A stretch of 64,000 nucleotides of DNA from Trametopsis cervina (taxonomy: Eukaryota; Basidiomycota; Agaricomycetes; Polyporales; Irpicaceae). Position 1 is the stretch's first letter; each line of letters opens with the position of its first letter. The notes beneath the pieces were generated by a model, which saw only the letters and a list, made by a program, of their open reading frames with translations, was not told the DNA's origin and ran no database searches. This document shows positions 46,434 through 60,773 of the stretch, one piece after another. Position numbers and translations under genes: made by a program. The stretch is taken from contig MU278386.1 of the NCBI GenBank assembly GCA_022385755.1, positions 9,495 to 73,494 of the forward strand, given 5' to 3'.

Positions 46434-47824
46434 CTTGCTGTAAATACTCAAGGGTCTTTACGAGGTGAAGTGGGAATGTGATGATGGGGACTGTTAGAGG
46501 ATGGTCTGGCATTTTATACCCTCCTGACGGTCAATTCCCTTTATTGACTGTGGCCACAAGCATTCCGAATATTGCGTCGGTTTTCTGTCAACGCTGTGCG
46601 TCGGTACCGTTCGAGTATGCAGCTCAAAAGTCGATTTGCCGCTGCGGGCGTGAGTAAGGTCGGAGACGCGTCCGGATCAATAAGAGCGCGGATCAATCCT
46701 GTCTTCTCTCATGCGGTACCCAAGATGGACGTGTCCGGCGGCGGCTTACTGATGTTCTGGTCGCACCGGCTTCAACTGGAGACGTACAGCCTCGACGGGA
46801 TGCCCCACAGTATTCCGGGCTGTGCTGGCGGAATGATATCTGCTGCTAATCTGTGACCGATTGGACCTCAAGTGACTCGGACATCGTATTATGGACGGTG
46901 ACGTCCCCGACCCTCCGATGACGGTTTGTCTGAAACAATACGACTTCAGCTGAAACACACAGAGAGTAAAAGCGAATCCTACCGCCGATGCAGAAAGTGA
47001 CTATTCCAGCCTGATGCTGGCGCAATTCCCCGGATTGCGAGGCGAGGGTCTTCTGTATCTTACAGGCTTTGTTTTGTCTGAGTTATTCCTATAAAGTGTA
47101 GCGAGCTTCAACTTCCTGAGACAAAACCCGGGGTTGGGCATGCGTGCATTCCTGCTGGGCGACAGTCCAGTCCAAGAATAACAAAGAAACAGAGCGCGAG
47201 CCTCCGCGGGAATAAACGCTCTTACGTACCAGTCTCGAATGACAGTGATTCTCGCATGGGGCCACACTGCATTTCATCGGAGTCCTCGATGGGAAGCAGC
47301 TCGAACGTCTACATGCGGAAGATGATTAACCTCGAACTGCGGTAAGCCGGGAACCGTATAGAGAAGTCAATGAGTTACCGGGAGATGGGAGTTCAACGCA
47401 TGGATGGCCATTCACCGTTATACGGTGACACCCATGACTTTCGCATCGACTGCTTAGACTGTGCGGTACATCCCTGGTTATGATCCTGTAGTAGGGATGA
47501 CTGTGGCGATTGCAGGCGCAGGCTAGGGAGACGTGATTCTTGTCTCAGCGCATCTTTCTGCTCAATGTGAGTCAAGTACACTATAGAGGGCATCACGGAG
47601 AAAGTGAGTACAGTGACAACGAATGCTTACACCGGAAGAGCACTACGTGATCCTAGGCCGTCCCGTTTCATGTGAATGTGCTCATCCTGTTGGCATAGCA
47701 TTTATATGACAACGACCTTATTATCGTACAGATAATAATAGGCTGAGCCCATGTAACACTTGGATAGACACCTGATGGCAGCGAGTATAACGTAGAGGAA
47801 TGTATCGTACTACCCTATACGCGG
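46434..47824. other. 1.4 kb intergenic region
   Basis: This is the upstream region of the FAD oxidase (-) and 3' flank of the BCAS3-type gene (-). Open frames here (for example 46572-46856 on +) show no domain. No repeat is noted. Confidence 0.5.
46511..46518 (-). promoter_or_regulatory. TATA box of the FAD oxidase gene
   Basis: TATAAAAT on the minus strand, about 80 bp upstream of the start at 46433, in the setting ggtataaaatg. Confidence 0.6.
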
Positions 47825-50800
47825 TCAAGTCTCATGCCGCGACCGAACCGCATGCGGCCACTCCTCATCCATATACCCTACTCCAATGTCATTGAATTGC
47901 TCTAGATCATCTACCGCCTGCTTATCCTCACTGCTCCATCCTTCCCAAGAGATATCACCGTCATTCTCCGCAGGGAGGGGTTCGATGCCGGTGGAAGGTG
48001 TAGACACCGATGCACCCTCGCGAGACGTTGCTCGAGAGTCTCGGCCTGGCTGATTGGCATCTAGCGATAGAAAGTCTTCGTCCTCTTCGTCGAACTCCAA
48101 GGGAACGGACGCGGAAACACTGTCTCCGCTGCGTGGAAGAAGTCGAGGGGATCGAACCTTTCCGATCTCCCGGCGCAGACGGACTATCCCTTCGGACATC
48201 CCGTCGCTGATCCCAGCAGCAACATTTCGAATAGGGATGGCAGGTCGGAGCGAACGCGAGACTGGCCCATTCGGGTACATGGGAATGACCGGGGGTGAGG
48301 GATTGTTGTTGCGGAGCTCTGCAGACAAAGCAGATGCTAAAGGTTCATCGAACGATGATGGGAACGCCGCGTGCGAGGGCAGTGAGGAGCCTGACACAAA
48401 GGTCTCGCCAACTCCCGCGCTTGATGCGCTAACTTCGACTTGTCGCCGAACTTCGATCTTGGTAGCAGATACGTCTAAGTGATGGCTACGCAAAAGTGCA
48501 TGGTAGTCTTCCCCAAGATAAAAGAATGAAAATTGGTGCTTGAGGTAGATCGAGCGAGGGACCAGCCTTGGCGACCGCGAGCAAGTGGATAACTCAGCTT
48601 GTGCCAACCAACTGAGAGTGCAAATCAGTCGACGACCCAACAGAAGAAAAGAGGTTACATACTCGGATTTGGAAAGCCCAATAGCCGCAGTCGGGATGAC
48701 CACCACCTTGAGAGACCGCTTGATCTGCTTCCAGTCTGCATTTCTACGAAGGATCCATGTCGCAATATGGGACTCTTGACACGCCAAACGTGATGATCCA
48801 CCCATCATTCTGGTCAGCCCAGATGGCTGCCTGGCGCCTTCTGAAGATTGCGTAGCGCTGGCAAATCTGTGAATTGTACTGACGCCGGGCAGAGAGATGC
48901 TGGTATTCACACGCGGCGCAGGGACTGGCAAATGTGATGCTGAGTCCTGGGCGCGCTTAGACGGCGTGAGGCGACGCAACGAGAGCATGCCGTCGTTCGG
49001 GTCAAAGACAAGCACGTCTTGCTCTTCCCCGTTCCGTTCTGCGCTCAACTTGGGAGAGACAGAGTTTGAGCGCCCTGAGGACGGAGACGAGGAAGGCGAG
49101 AATCCATGGGACGGCGGGGGTTGAGATAGGAACAGCGTAGAGCGGGAAATAAATGTAAATGCCAATGGGAGGAGACGCTGTTCTGCCCGTCGAGGTTTCA
49201 GGGCTCGAAGCCGTAGGATAGGATCCAGCTCTGTTGACAACGGCTGCTGTAGCAGAGTGAGCGAATGTACAGGCGGTAAATAATATCCGGCAACTTACGG
49301 AATCTCTAACGTTTACGACTTTGCCTTCCAAGTGACTACTGTCGTCTGACGGCCCACCGTAAGGATTCGTAGCGAAGACGTGGATGGTGCGATTCCGCGT
49401 GCCGACAGCAACCCAGCGTCCGTCATCTGCCCAGTTCATTGTCTCAACCACCCCAGACGTTCGACCACGTTTGAGATCATAAACATGCATAGGCGAATTG
49501 ACCCTCTCCTCCGTTTCTGCAACAAGATGACCAGCCGAGCCTCGACGCTGTCCTCGATTATAAAACTTGCCGCGCGACATCACGGAAGGCACAGGCCGCA
49601 GCTTGAAGACCTTCATCGTCTGTCCATCCTTAGTAGCAACGATAAGGGACGTGCCATCTTCCGAGAAGGCTAGCTTGCTGATTGGCTGATCCCTTGCAGC
49701 TACGAACTCAGCCACCAATCGGGGGGCCGTCTTCGTGCCAGACAACACTGGTTCAAGATCGTACACTGTGACTGTGTAACCATCTTTGGGGCGTGCCGGC
49801 TTGTCTCGATATGGAGGAGAGCCTGGGGGCTGGTCGGGAGTCTTGCGCGCAGCAAGGTCGGACGTAGGCGAGAATGGTTCAGGGAATGCCTCTCCACGCC
49901 CACTGGCTGCGGGTGCACTGCGTGAAAAGAACTTTCCAGGCGCGGGCGGTGAGTGATTAGTGGTTGCGATCCCATGATAATCTGTAGCCATTGCAGCAGA
50001 CACGCCAGCTCGAGCGGCAGTGAAGGCCATGCCCCCTAGCACTTTCATCCCGCTGAGTACACTTCCTCCAATCCTTAGTGCGGCATTGCCGAGCTCGGCC
50101 TGTGATAGCTGGAGCTTGAGAGGTGCATCCGGTGGTGAGCCCTGGACGGCTGTACGTAAAGCCGACGATGACGACGATTGCGCAGGGGAGAGAGATGAAG
50201 CGGGGACGGACGCAAAGGCAAGGAGGCGATTATATGATGTAAAGACGGGTTGGGGTATCGCTGTTGATGTTGTTTCTTGTTCTAATGGTTCTGATGATAC
50301 AATGTTGGTTGATTCCGATGTATATGTATGAATGAATGGTAAGATGTTTGACGATGGCACAGTGTGAAGAGGTTCAAAAGTCCTGGACGAGAGCACGTGT
50401 AATGCAGGCGGGTGCGACGTTGCCTATATATATTCTATTAGCACCTGCAAAATACTTCAAAAGGATGAACGTACCAGAGTGAGAAATTGCGAACTGGCTG
50501 CGAATGATACCAGTGAAGAGAAGGTGAGAGTTCGTACAATTCGGTGAGCCCGTAGTGAGTATATAAGGAGCTCTTCCACGCCGCGAGCTGAATGTCTAAT
50601 AAAGCGGCGTAAGCGCGACTAGAATGGCTGCTTCAGCAAGAATACTCACAAGAGGGCAAGTAGCGGGCGTTGTTCAGCCATAGGGTCCGGCACTGGGGTT
50701 GGTAGTATTTGCGCTTGAATGATGTCTGCGAATGGTGCGCCTTTCAAGTTAAGCACTTCGGATATCGCGCCCATATCAGTGCAGTCCCATATTTGCAGAC

Positions 50801-51929
50801 CATTGCGATAACCAAGAATGAGCGCTGGCCTAGCAGATCGTTCAGTGTCAGATGGAGGAGGAAGAAGGTTGTAAGTACCTCCGAGATATACCACCCGCTG
50901 CAGGCAACGAATCCCACTTCGACCATACAATTTCCTCACCCTGCTCGCTACTGGGGTATTTGGTATGAGGTAGCGCGCTCGAGTCATCCTCATCCAGGTT
51001 GAATACCACTGACTCCAGCTCATCGTCAGCGAACTGATGTCGTCGTTCAGAAAGGTGGCGTCGATGGTATGTTCCCGCATCGCGGGCCCTGGGCGAGAGC
51101 ACCCGCGACGGCGGAGTTGCTGGAGTGATAGCCCGCGACGGTGACAGAAAGCTGCCGAAGGAGACGGGGCGGGAGACGCGCGGAGGAGTGGGCGATGCCG
51201 AAGGAATAGGGATGGACGACGGCACATAGCCGCGAATTGTGCGCGAAAAGGACTCCAATGTTGAGGGTTCTCTGTAACAACACGAGCAAAAGTTAGTCCG
51301 ACGTGCGTTCCGTTCGCGCAACCAAATACACTCGATCTGTAGAAGTCATTACGTCTCTCCACACTGCCACTGCGCTCACACGTGCTCATCCTCCCGAAGG
51401 ATATACTCCATCACAACGTTAGGGCGAGTCGCCGCCACAGCGTGACTACGCGTGCGGCTAAGCCTTTGCTCCCCTTCGCACCCTATCACCCTCACCTCAC
51501 AAACAATGCATAGGATACAACTCACCTGGCTAAAGTAGGAGAGCGAACATGACCAATTTGGTACACGTTGGGTGAGCCTCCACCCCGCGATGGCGGCTGC
51601 GTCTCCACCGAGATGCGCGGCGCCTGAGGTGGCACTGGTAGAGGCTGCGCTACGACCGCAGGCAGCGCGTACTGCGCGAGGGATGGCTCTGGATCGCCTG
51701 GTTTATCTTCCTCTTCAAGCGTTGGATGATAATAGGCCTGGTCTGTCCCGTCCGTCATTGTGTCGATACCGCTGTCAGGTTCCGGATCGGAGAGAGGGGA
51801 TAGCGGTCGGAATGTTGGTGGGGGAGTGTATGCTGGAGAGACGTCGTCGTCGATGAAGTTGTTAGAGTACATTTCTTGTGATGTTTCATTGCGTTGTTTC
51901 TTGACATTGCGTTTGGTCTTGACTGGCAT
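47825..51929 (-). CDS. BCAS3-type WD40 protein
   Basis: This is a predicted beta-propeller protein of the BCAS3/ATG18-related group. BCAS3 with PHAF1 binds phosphoinositides at autophagosome formation sites in animals; the fungal role is inferred. About eight exons give a protein of roughly 1170 residues. The start is MPVKTKRNVKKQRNETS at 51929, after which a long disordered Ser/Pro-rich N-terminus leads to the propeller. Landmarks are EIVWSKWDSLPAAGG, RPALILGYRNGLQIWDCTDMG, RPLLALL, RTLTFSSLVSFAASSQFLTL, YTVTVYDLE, PISKLAFSEDGTSLIVATKDGQTMKVFKL, VVETMNWADDGRWVAVGTRNRTIHVFATNPYGG and the BCAS3 domain with LDPILRLRALK. A 47-nt intron at about 50880 was needed to join GGISR to RPALILGY. The acidic C-terminus reads EWPHAVRSRHET. 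Confidence 0.8.
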
Positions 51930-53827
51930 TAAACAAGATATAAGGCGATAGGTTAATAGATGGGTGGCGACAAAGATACAAGGAGATTGGATGAAGGGGG
52001 CCTTGTAAGTTAATGCAAGACGGTAAACAACAAAGTCCCTGGTTAAGTATACGAGTGGAGATGCAAGCGAGTTGAAAGGTGTTGTGGCCGTCGTGGTCGT
52101 TGAAGAGAGACGGCTGAGGAGGACAATCACCGTCACCGAGTCATAACACCCCTCATTCCGTCACATTGCCTTTCCTGGACCCCTTTCGACGATCCGCCGT
52201 TCACTGGCTCAGGACCCCGGAAACCCCCTTGCAGCGGAATGGATGTGGCTTTGCAACTTCGCAATGTCCGCTATTAGCCTGAGGAATTCCAAGAATCTCG
52301 ACCCTTGGAAACATTACTGCTACTCGTTGCATGAACATAGCCGCGTCGCAGCTGGCGCTATGGGTGTAGATGGAAATCAGCAATGCCTTTACAGCATTAT
52401 GACCGCTAGAACATGAAGGAACAACGTGCTTGCATGCAAACGTTGCCCTCGTTCCATGCTATCGGACCGATGAAGGCCTCGTTTCCTATCAATGCTTATT
52501 CAAGGTGGATTAGAGAACTTCATTTTCTGTCAGATCTTGCACAGCTATGGGTTACCGAAGCGAGTCGTACCAGTGTGACTCGCGGTCATCCGTCCCAATA
52601 GTTTCTGGAACCGTCTTGCATACATATCAACGCGGTTTGTGCCCTCGAATGAAAGCTGCTGTGCTTCATGTATCCACCGGAGGCAAGAGTCAGGATGCGG
52701 ACACAAGACTAAGACCTCCACCTCAGCCAAGAGGTCTCAACTTTAATTGAGTGATGGTGTTCTCGGAAAAAACGCCAGGTTAGAGTTACGATGTGACCAC
52801 GTCCCTCGAATCGATGTCTCCGAACATACGCGATTATCGACCGACATCTGGAGGCGCAAGTATGGCAGGCAGGGGGTTGGAAGGTCACTGAACCCCCAGA
52901 AACCCCTAATTGAGGATGCAAAGAACCGAGGTCGGAACGACTGGATTTCTTAAGCGTAAGTAAAGAAGCCCAATATATACGCCTATGGCCACGTACCTAA
53001 TGGAAATACTTTTGTCTTTTCGGTGGTTCTCAGGAATTCAGCCCATGTTACGATGGCGAGATGCTTGCTTCTGGCACCTGGGGCATGCATACACCATCGA
53101 GATGCACGCCACTAGTAGGGACAAACCTATCATTAAGCCCCCTAGGCCTGGAAACGGAGCGTCATACGGCCCACAGTGAGTCCATCCCTTCGGAATGGTT
53201 GCAGACGAAGATTGGGCGACAGATACAGGTATGTTGTGTCGAGCGTCGGTTGCACCGCTACTGTGAGATAACGCGCTACAAAGTGACCTGATTGAAGTCT
53301 GGGATGCGGACCTAGGTCGGTTGGTCGCTACATTCGTGCGTTGGGAGAGTCGCGTCATGGGGTTCATAGCAGCTCAACCGCCAGGTACGTGCGGCGGAAC
53401 GGCTTTGAAGGGGCCCAGCAGCGCGTGCGCACATGTCGCCGATATGGATGACGAATGCCACAATGTACATGGGGGTGACATGGGATATACCTAAAGGCGG
53501 CATAGTAAGTGGATCATGATTCTCACATAGAAATTGTATCTAGCTTACCTGTATCAACACGCCTCACGCTCTATGCAGGCCTTGTGAATAGCTAAACAGG
53601 CTGTATAGAATCTGCACTTCACTATCAATTGCTAGGAAGGCGGAGGACACTTGGGGGTCTGAATTCTAATCCTACATCTCACACATAGACTTCACCGTTA
53701 CAGTCGATAACGTGGATATGCGGATATTACTTGTCACTCACGTAGGGTCGCTGTCACCAGGTTCATACACGCTAAGATGATGGTGGGTGTAGTACAATTA
53801 CTGATAACACATTGCCAAAACAAAATC
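51930..53827. other. 1.9 kb intergenic region
   Basis: This is the upstream region of the BCAS3-type gene, then the 3' flank of RPN10. Scattered short frames on both strands lack coding character. No transposon terminal repeats or recognisable domain fragments were seen. Confidence 0.5.
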
Positions 53828-54996
53828 TCACTTCTTGTCTTTATCCTGCTCCCCTTGTGATTCCTTCATACTCATCGCGATAGCTTGCGCGATAGCCTCC
53901 TCCTCGCTGAGATCCTCATCCTCGTCCTGGGCCCCCATCTCAACATCGTTGCCTTCTGGCACAGCCTTCAGCAGCGGATTATCTTCCTCGTCAACGGGTT
54001 CCGCGGGCTCAGTCGCCGGCGCCGCAGTGGTAGGTTGAGGTGCAGAAGACGATGATGCTTGGTTCAGAGCAGCCTGCCGTGCTTGCTCCTCCTCCATCGA
54101 CATACGCAGCGCCTAGAAAATGTCCGTCAGGATAGTAGGTGTACAGCGATTGACTGCGCGCACCATAGCAAGCTCGGGGTCGAGGCTAGGATCGACGCCG
54201 AACTCGAATCCACCTGCAGCACCCGCCGCCGCGGCGCCACCTGAAGACTCGGCAAGCACTTCCTCGGGTATTCCACGGTCTCCAGCCAGTATAGGTGACG
54301 AGTTCAAAACCTCCGATAGAAGGATCGGCCCAGGTTGCACGAGAACAATATGTCTGCAAGAATGACAGCGATTGCACAGTGAGCGAATGAAGGACCCTGG
54401 GTAAGATATTAGAACACTTACGAGCTATCTCCTTGTGAGACATTCTCTACAAACGCGCGGAGCACACTGCTCTGACTATCCTCAGCTCCTTCACCAAAGG
54501 CCACAACATCTACATTGACACTGTTCTTCTTCAACTTCTTTGCCAGTTTGATCATGCTGGCTTCATCGGAGCCGGGGCCGGAGAGTGGCGAACCGACGAA
54601 AACGATAATACGCTGACGGAGGTTCTTGTTCTGCCGATGCTTGAGTGCAAGTTGTGCGACAGATATCGCTGTTGATATGTCCGCGGTTCCGCCAACTTGA
54701 CTGGCAGCAGTGTGTAGTGCTTGCAGGATGTTACCTATGTCCTTCGTGTTTGTAGCTAGAACTTCTGGCCTACGGGTCGGTCAATGAACGCGCTTTAGGT
54801 CATATTCACAGCAGTGTGCACACCCTTTTCCCGCCATGGTCATCATCCCCACCAAGTTTTCTGGGTTGGAATCGATCTTGGCTTGGAAGACGGTTGTCAC
54901 AGCGTCCTTCTGGGCGTCGAATCGCGTGGGCTGGTAATCACCATTGCGCATGTACTCCGAATTGTCGATGATGAGCATGGTAGCTTCGAGAGGCAT
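53828..54996 (-). CDS. RPN10: 26S proteasome regulatory subunit RPN10 (S5a / PSMD4)
   Basis: This is a ubiquitin receptor of the proteasome 19S cap that bridges lid and base. About five exons chain on the minus strand, for roughly 330 residues. An N-terminal VWA domain (residues 1 to ~190) begins [20 protein letters not shown], followed by [23 protein letters not shown], then [47 protein letters not shown] and [14 protein letters not shown]. Two ubiquitin-interacting motifs follow: [14 protein letters not shown] and [16 protein letters not shown]. Yeast Rpn10 has one UIM, and animal S5a has two or more. The linker is Ala/Pro/Glu-rich, and the C-terminus ends in a lysine-rich tail. The start at 54996 gives the canonical N-terminus. 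Confidence 0.95.
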
Positions 54997-55786
54997 GCTG
55001 GGCAGATGGTACAGCGCGTGCCGGTGTCAAGTATGAGGAGTCGATCGTCGTTGCGGCCGTTAAAGTCGTAAAGAACGATTAATGACTGTAAGTACGATGA
55101 CGCGTCGTGAATGTTTGTTCAGACCAAATACCCGCCGCCCGTTAGGGGCGCTTGAGTTATACATTGAATCTTAAAACTAAATCATCATTTATCTTCACTA
55201 CATGCGGTGTCCATGGTTGCACTGCGTGTGCATGGCCCAAGTCTGTGATGCCCAGCGGAACCCCACTTAAACATAACGGTGCGTCAGCCATACCTATGAC
55301 ATGAAATGCTATCATACCGGACGACGACCGCTGTCGAGCGGAGGTGACACACTCGTGCCCACTGTCAGGGCGTTGTCCTGGAGCTTGGCTATGTGGTGGC
55401 CTCCAGGATCCTCCTACATGTGCAACGGTCTGTTTCACAGATTCATGCAGGGCTGACTCAGTTGAGATCCAGGTTTTATCATTTGAAGAGGTGAAAGAAG
55501 ATTGCCTGGAGGTGCGTGGTCGGACGCTACAGACCGAAGTTCCATCCCGCCAAACTGTCATTGGGTCTTGCTGACATTATAGCAGGTTAACCACTTGTAT
55601 CACTTCATCCTCCCTGGTTTTTGCACAACCTGATAGGAGTTTCCAACGATACTTTCTCCCTGCGCAAACGTAAATCACCACTACCGACGTTGATATCAAG
55701 CTCGCCGGCCAGTCCAAGGTCATACGGGGCTACAGTGCATAGCCACCGCCTCTCACCATAGTTCTTTGTCTCTCGCGGTCCCAATC
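54997..55786. other. Divergent intergenic region, RPN10 / small conserved gene
   Basis: A 134-codon minus-strand frame (55157-55561) is present, but I see no domain and treat it as non-coding. No proteasome-associated PACE-like element (GGTGGCAAA) was noticed close to the RPN10 start. Confidence 0.45.
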
Positions 55787-56483
55787 ATGGCTCGTTGGAC
55801 ACATTTTGATTCCGTCAGTCGGTTGAGGCCATTCTGAGATGTTATGATTGCTAACGGCTTTGTGTAGGATTCGTATCGCCTGCCGACAGGCATGGAAAGG
55901 ATCTCCTATAACTCTAGCACTCGCACATATATGTTCAGAGACTCACAAGGGGCAGTTTGGGAAGGCACTCCGGGTGAAGAATACGGAGGCAGAATGACAC
56001 GGGTGTCTGGCCCTACCCGTCCGAACGAACCTGGTAGGAACCTTTTTTTAAATGAATGATTAAGAAGGCCTAACCCAGTTGTTTTCTTCTCTTTTACCAG
56101 ACAATGGGTCTATCCACCTCATGCCGAATTCACCGTCTCCTATCCCATCGTCTGCGCTGCCTCCTACACCGCCCAGCACTTCGTCGTCGTTCCATGAATT
56201 TTTGCCTTCCAGCATGATCACAACTGCTTCCCCGCCGTCATATCTCAGTCCGTCCAGGAAAATACCGCCTGTAAGAGCACCCTCCTCCGCTCAGACATCA
56301 AGTCTGCGGCGAATGCTGAGTATCTTTCGACGCACACCTGCCGCGAACAAGAACTCGTTTGCCCGCGTCGTTGACGAAGTTTCTGCGAAGGCGCACGTGC
56401 AAAACACGCATTCAGCGCATCCGTATCGGCGGCTGGTCCCCCCTCCTTCTTCCTCTCAGCATGCGAGGTCGTCGACGGTGTAA
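55787..56483 (+). CDS. Small conserved basidiomycete protein
   Basis: Three exons, 55787-55813 (27 nt), 55868-56033 and 56101-56483, give 191 residues in consistent phase. The conserved part is the N-terminus: ARWTHFDSDSYRLPTGMERI, YNSSTRTYMFRDSQGAVWEGTPG, EYGGRMTRV. I recall this YRLPxGMxRIxYDxxTxxYxFRDxxG pattern from many basidiomycete proteins, some of them annotated with LysM/CBM50-like labels, but the link to LysM is doubtful. The rest is Ser/Pro-rich and disordered, with a short basic helix (SSLRRMLSIFRRTP) near the end that could be a membrane- or nucleic-acid-contact segment. There is no signal peptide. The function is unknown. Confidence 0.75.
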
Positions 56484-57003
56484 GCACGCCGCGACAGTCT
56501 GGGAGCCCGGTGTTTTGTTGTAATATTTTTACTTGTTGTACGATACAGATTTGTATGATATATGTTCTTGGCACGACCTACCGCAGTGCATCCGCATTTC
56601 CTTGCAGTACACTTGTCAATAGCCAAGGCTCGTCGCCGCAGCCCGCAGCGGCGACGAGCAAACTGTGTGGGCCCCGTCATGAAGAAACTTGCCCTAAAGA
56701 TGATCCGATAAGGAAATGATGGGCACGCGCATCTCAAAACACGGCACCCGTCGCCCAGTCGCCCTTTGCCCAAGCCCCTCATCCTGTTGCTGCTGCCAGC
56801 ATCGTTCTCGACGGTGAGTGACAGTCGCGTTCGTCGTCAAGGCCGTTCCGCAGCTCATATTCCTTGTCCCTCCGACTGTGCGCTGCGCCCATCTGCACCG
56901 CCTCAATTCCCGCGTCCCTTATATATATCGTTCCAACACGCGTCAGGTCTACCCCAATCACACTTCATCTTTCAAGTCCACTTCAACGAATTAGCTTACC
57001 GAA
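56484..57003. other. Actin promoter region
   Basis: Upstream of the actin ATG lie a TATATATAT box at 56920-56928 and a C/T- and A/C-rich leader. No other gene is seen between 56484 and 57003. Confidence 0.55.
56920..56928 (+). promoter_or_regulatory. TATA box of the actin gene
   Basis: TATATATAT lies about 80 bp before the actin ATG at 57004. Confidence 0.6.
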
Positions 57004-58573
<1,570 letters not shown>

Positions 58574-58994
58574 GCGGGACAAGAAGTAAAAGGAAGAGTA
58601 ACGATGTTATCGATATAGTAGAAATGCCCTTCACGCTACGATATGACCCTGTCGAAGTTCCTTTTATTGTAACGTTTCTTTGCATGCCGTCGACCATCAT
58701 ATTGGCTTTTTATCTCATCATTCGCCTCACTTGGCCACATTGTGGTGCTCGGGCGCAGGCTGGACGTTACCTTTGTAGTGGGTGGAGCAACAAGTATCGG
58801 AAATTGTAAATCAACATTATTCTCTTATTCGTCCCGTGTTCGTTATCGTGAGCTCTTGGACGAATAGTTCAAGTGTGCCAGCACTGGCAACAAGCGAATC
58901 CACCAACTAATTAGGTTACGCAGAATAGATGTCCGACTGTTACAAGATGATATTTGCTAACGTATACCCATGCTCACATTGCCACCCGAGTCTA
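58574..58994. other. Convergent intergenic region
   Basis: This holds the 3' UTR of actin (+) and the 3' flank of the Sec14-type gene (-). Nothing further is seen. Confidence 0.5.
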
Positions 58995-60159
58995 CTACGC
59001 TTGGGGTACATCATCTGCTTTCGGCTTCCCTCGCTCATTCCACGGACCAGCATCACTCAAAGAGCATCCGCCTTCACACGCACAGGCACCTCCGTACTCC
59101 TTTGGCAGACTCTCCTTTGGAATCTGGGAGAGCAGTTTGTCCTTGTACGAAGAGCCGAGAATGTCGATTTTGGACACTGTCACCTCGTCTAACCAGGGCT
59201 TGATAAAGCCCCAGACGGTGGAGAACGCCCAGGGTGCATTGATAATGTAGAACTTGCCCATGCACTCCGGATAGCGGTCTTGGCCGATAGAAGCAGCTTG
59301 GGAGACGTAGTCCTTAACGCGGTAGAAGTTTGTGAGAGAGACACCGCCGAGATCGAGGATGGTGCATGAGGTCTCGACGGGGTGACCAACTGCCTGGGAG
59401 CAGGCTGGCAACCGTTCCGTGAGGAACTTCTCATACTCAAAAACGAGCCGCTGCAGCTGGCGTTCTGGCGTGGTGATCTGGTACAACGCCTTAATGTCGA
59501 GCTTGCCGAGTTTCTCGATATACACGGGCCGACCGTCCTATGTCGCGCATGTGTGAGTGCGGCGGCCAGGAACATCGGGGAAACAAGGCACGATAACGGA
59601 CCTTATCCATCTTGTGGTAGTATTGAGGGTAGTACTTGTCTACGAGGGCCTTCTCTTTGAAGTCAAAATTCCTGCCAGGGTGCAGAGTCAGCAATAGAGT
59701 TGATTTCAGGAAGGGAAAGAACCTACTTGACGAGCTCGTCTACCCCGAAGTCTTTCCTCCACTGCTCCGCTGCCTCAAGCATCGCTTTACTCTTCGCGAG
59801 GTCAAATTTCCGGGCCCGCAGAAATCTACGTAGAGAAAGGAATAAGGAACGTCAACTCGAGTGCTACAGATACAGATGCCACAACAAAACGCGGACACGA
59901 CGCCATGTCATGGGTCGTGCGAGCGGCGCTGTATGACAACGATGGGCGACGGGATTTTTTCTACACACCTGAGCAGCGTCGCATTGTTCATGCGCTCTTC
60001 AACGAACCAGCCCTCTTCTTGTATCGTTGTGCGGAACTTCTCAAGGATGTGGACCTGCTCTTGAGTCAGGTTGCCCAGCCGGCCAGGGAGGGGCTTATAA
60101 TCTGGGTCTGTGACGCCTTCTGGCATCGGGCTTGCGCTGGCTTGTTGAATTGCGCTCAT
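58995..60159 (-). CDS. Sec14-type (CRAL-TRIO) phosphatidylinositol/phosphatidylcholine transfer protein
   Basis: This is a lipid-exchange protein that coordinates phosphatidylcholine and phosphoinositide metabolism at Golgi and endosomes. About five exons chain on the minus strand, for roughly 295 residues, close to yeast Sec14 (304). The start MSAIQQASASPMPEGVTDPDYKPLPGRLGNLT is followed by the CRAL-TRIO N-domain ([35 protein letters not shown]). The lipid-binding domain follows: [75 protein letters not shown] and LPKEYGG. These match Sec14 rather than distant CRAL-TRIO proteins. The Sec14-typical Glu/Lys pair for PI headgroup binding appears kept in the KIDILG and FIKPWLDE regions. Confidence 0.9.
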
Positions 60160-60773
60160 CGCGGGTATGTATTGGCAAGGAGCCTAAAAGAAATTGGCAG
60201 AGAATGGAATGTGAAGATTTGAGATGATGACGGTTGAAGGTGAAGCTGGTGTGGTGCGTTGTGCCACAAGGACTGCTCCCTGCAGGCGCGAATTGTTCGG
60301 CGCGTCTTCTGATCGCAGATCGATTGCTGTGTGCAGGGCCGTTTCAGTGCATGCACGCTTTCATACACATTTGAGAACACCATTTATTTATCACAGGATT
60401 TTACTCGATGCTACATACAAGCAGCGGAGATGGGGGCACATAAGGCCTCGATCTGCAAGTTGAGTCGCAGTAATGAGGGGGATTTCAAGAAGATGGTAGG
60501 GCGGGTGTAGCTAGCGTTACAACTAATGCATCCAGAATGGTCGTAATCATTATGCGTGACGGGCACCAGCCGTGTCTGTTGGGGTTTGTGTAGGTAGGTG
60601 GGTAATGAGAGAATGACGGAAGTTGGGTACTGAGCACTAGCGCAGGTTGAATGCGCCAGATTGCCAGTCGAGAAAGACGTGAAGATGTCAGCATGGAAAG
60701 CAGAATACAGATTATACAAACCGAAATATAGGAATACGCGCAAGGTCCCCGAAGTTTCATTAGATATCAGCAG
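60160..60773. other. Tandem intergenic region, Sec14-type / EMG1
   Basis: This is upstream sequence of the Sec14-type gene and 3' flank of EMG1, both on the minus strand. Short open frames here show no domain. Confidence 0.5.

Noticed and set aside
55157..55561. 134-codon minus-strand frame upstream of RPN10
   Set aside because: It shows no recognisable features and lies in a divergent promoter region.
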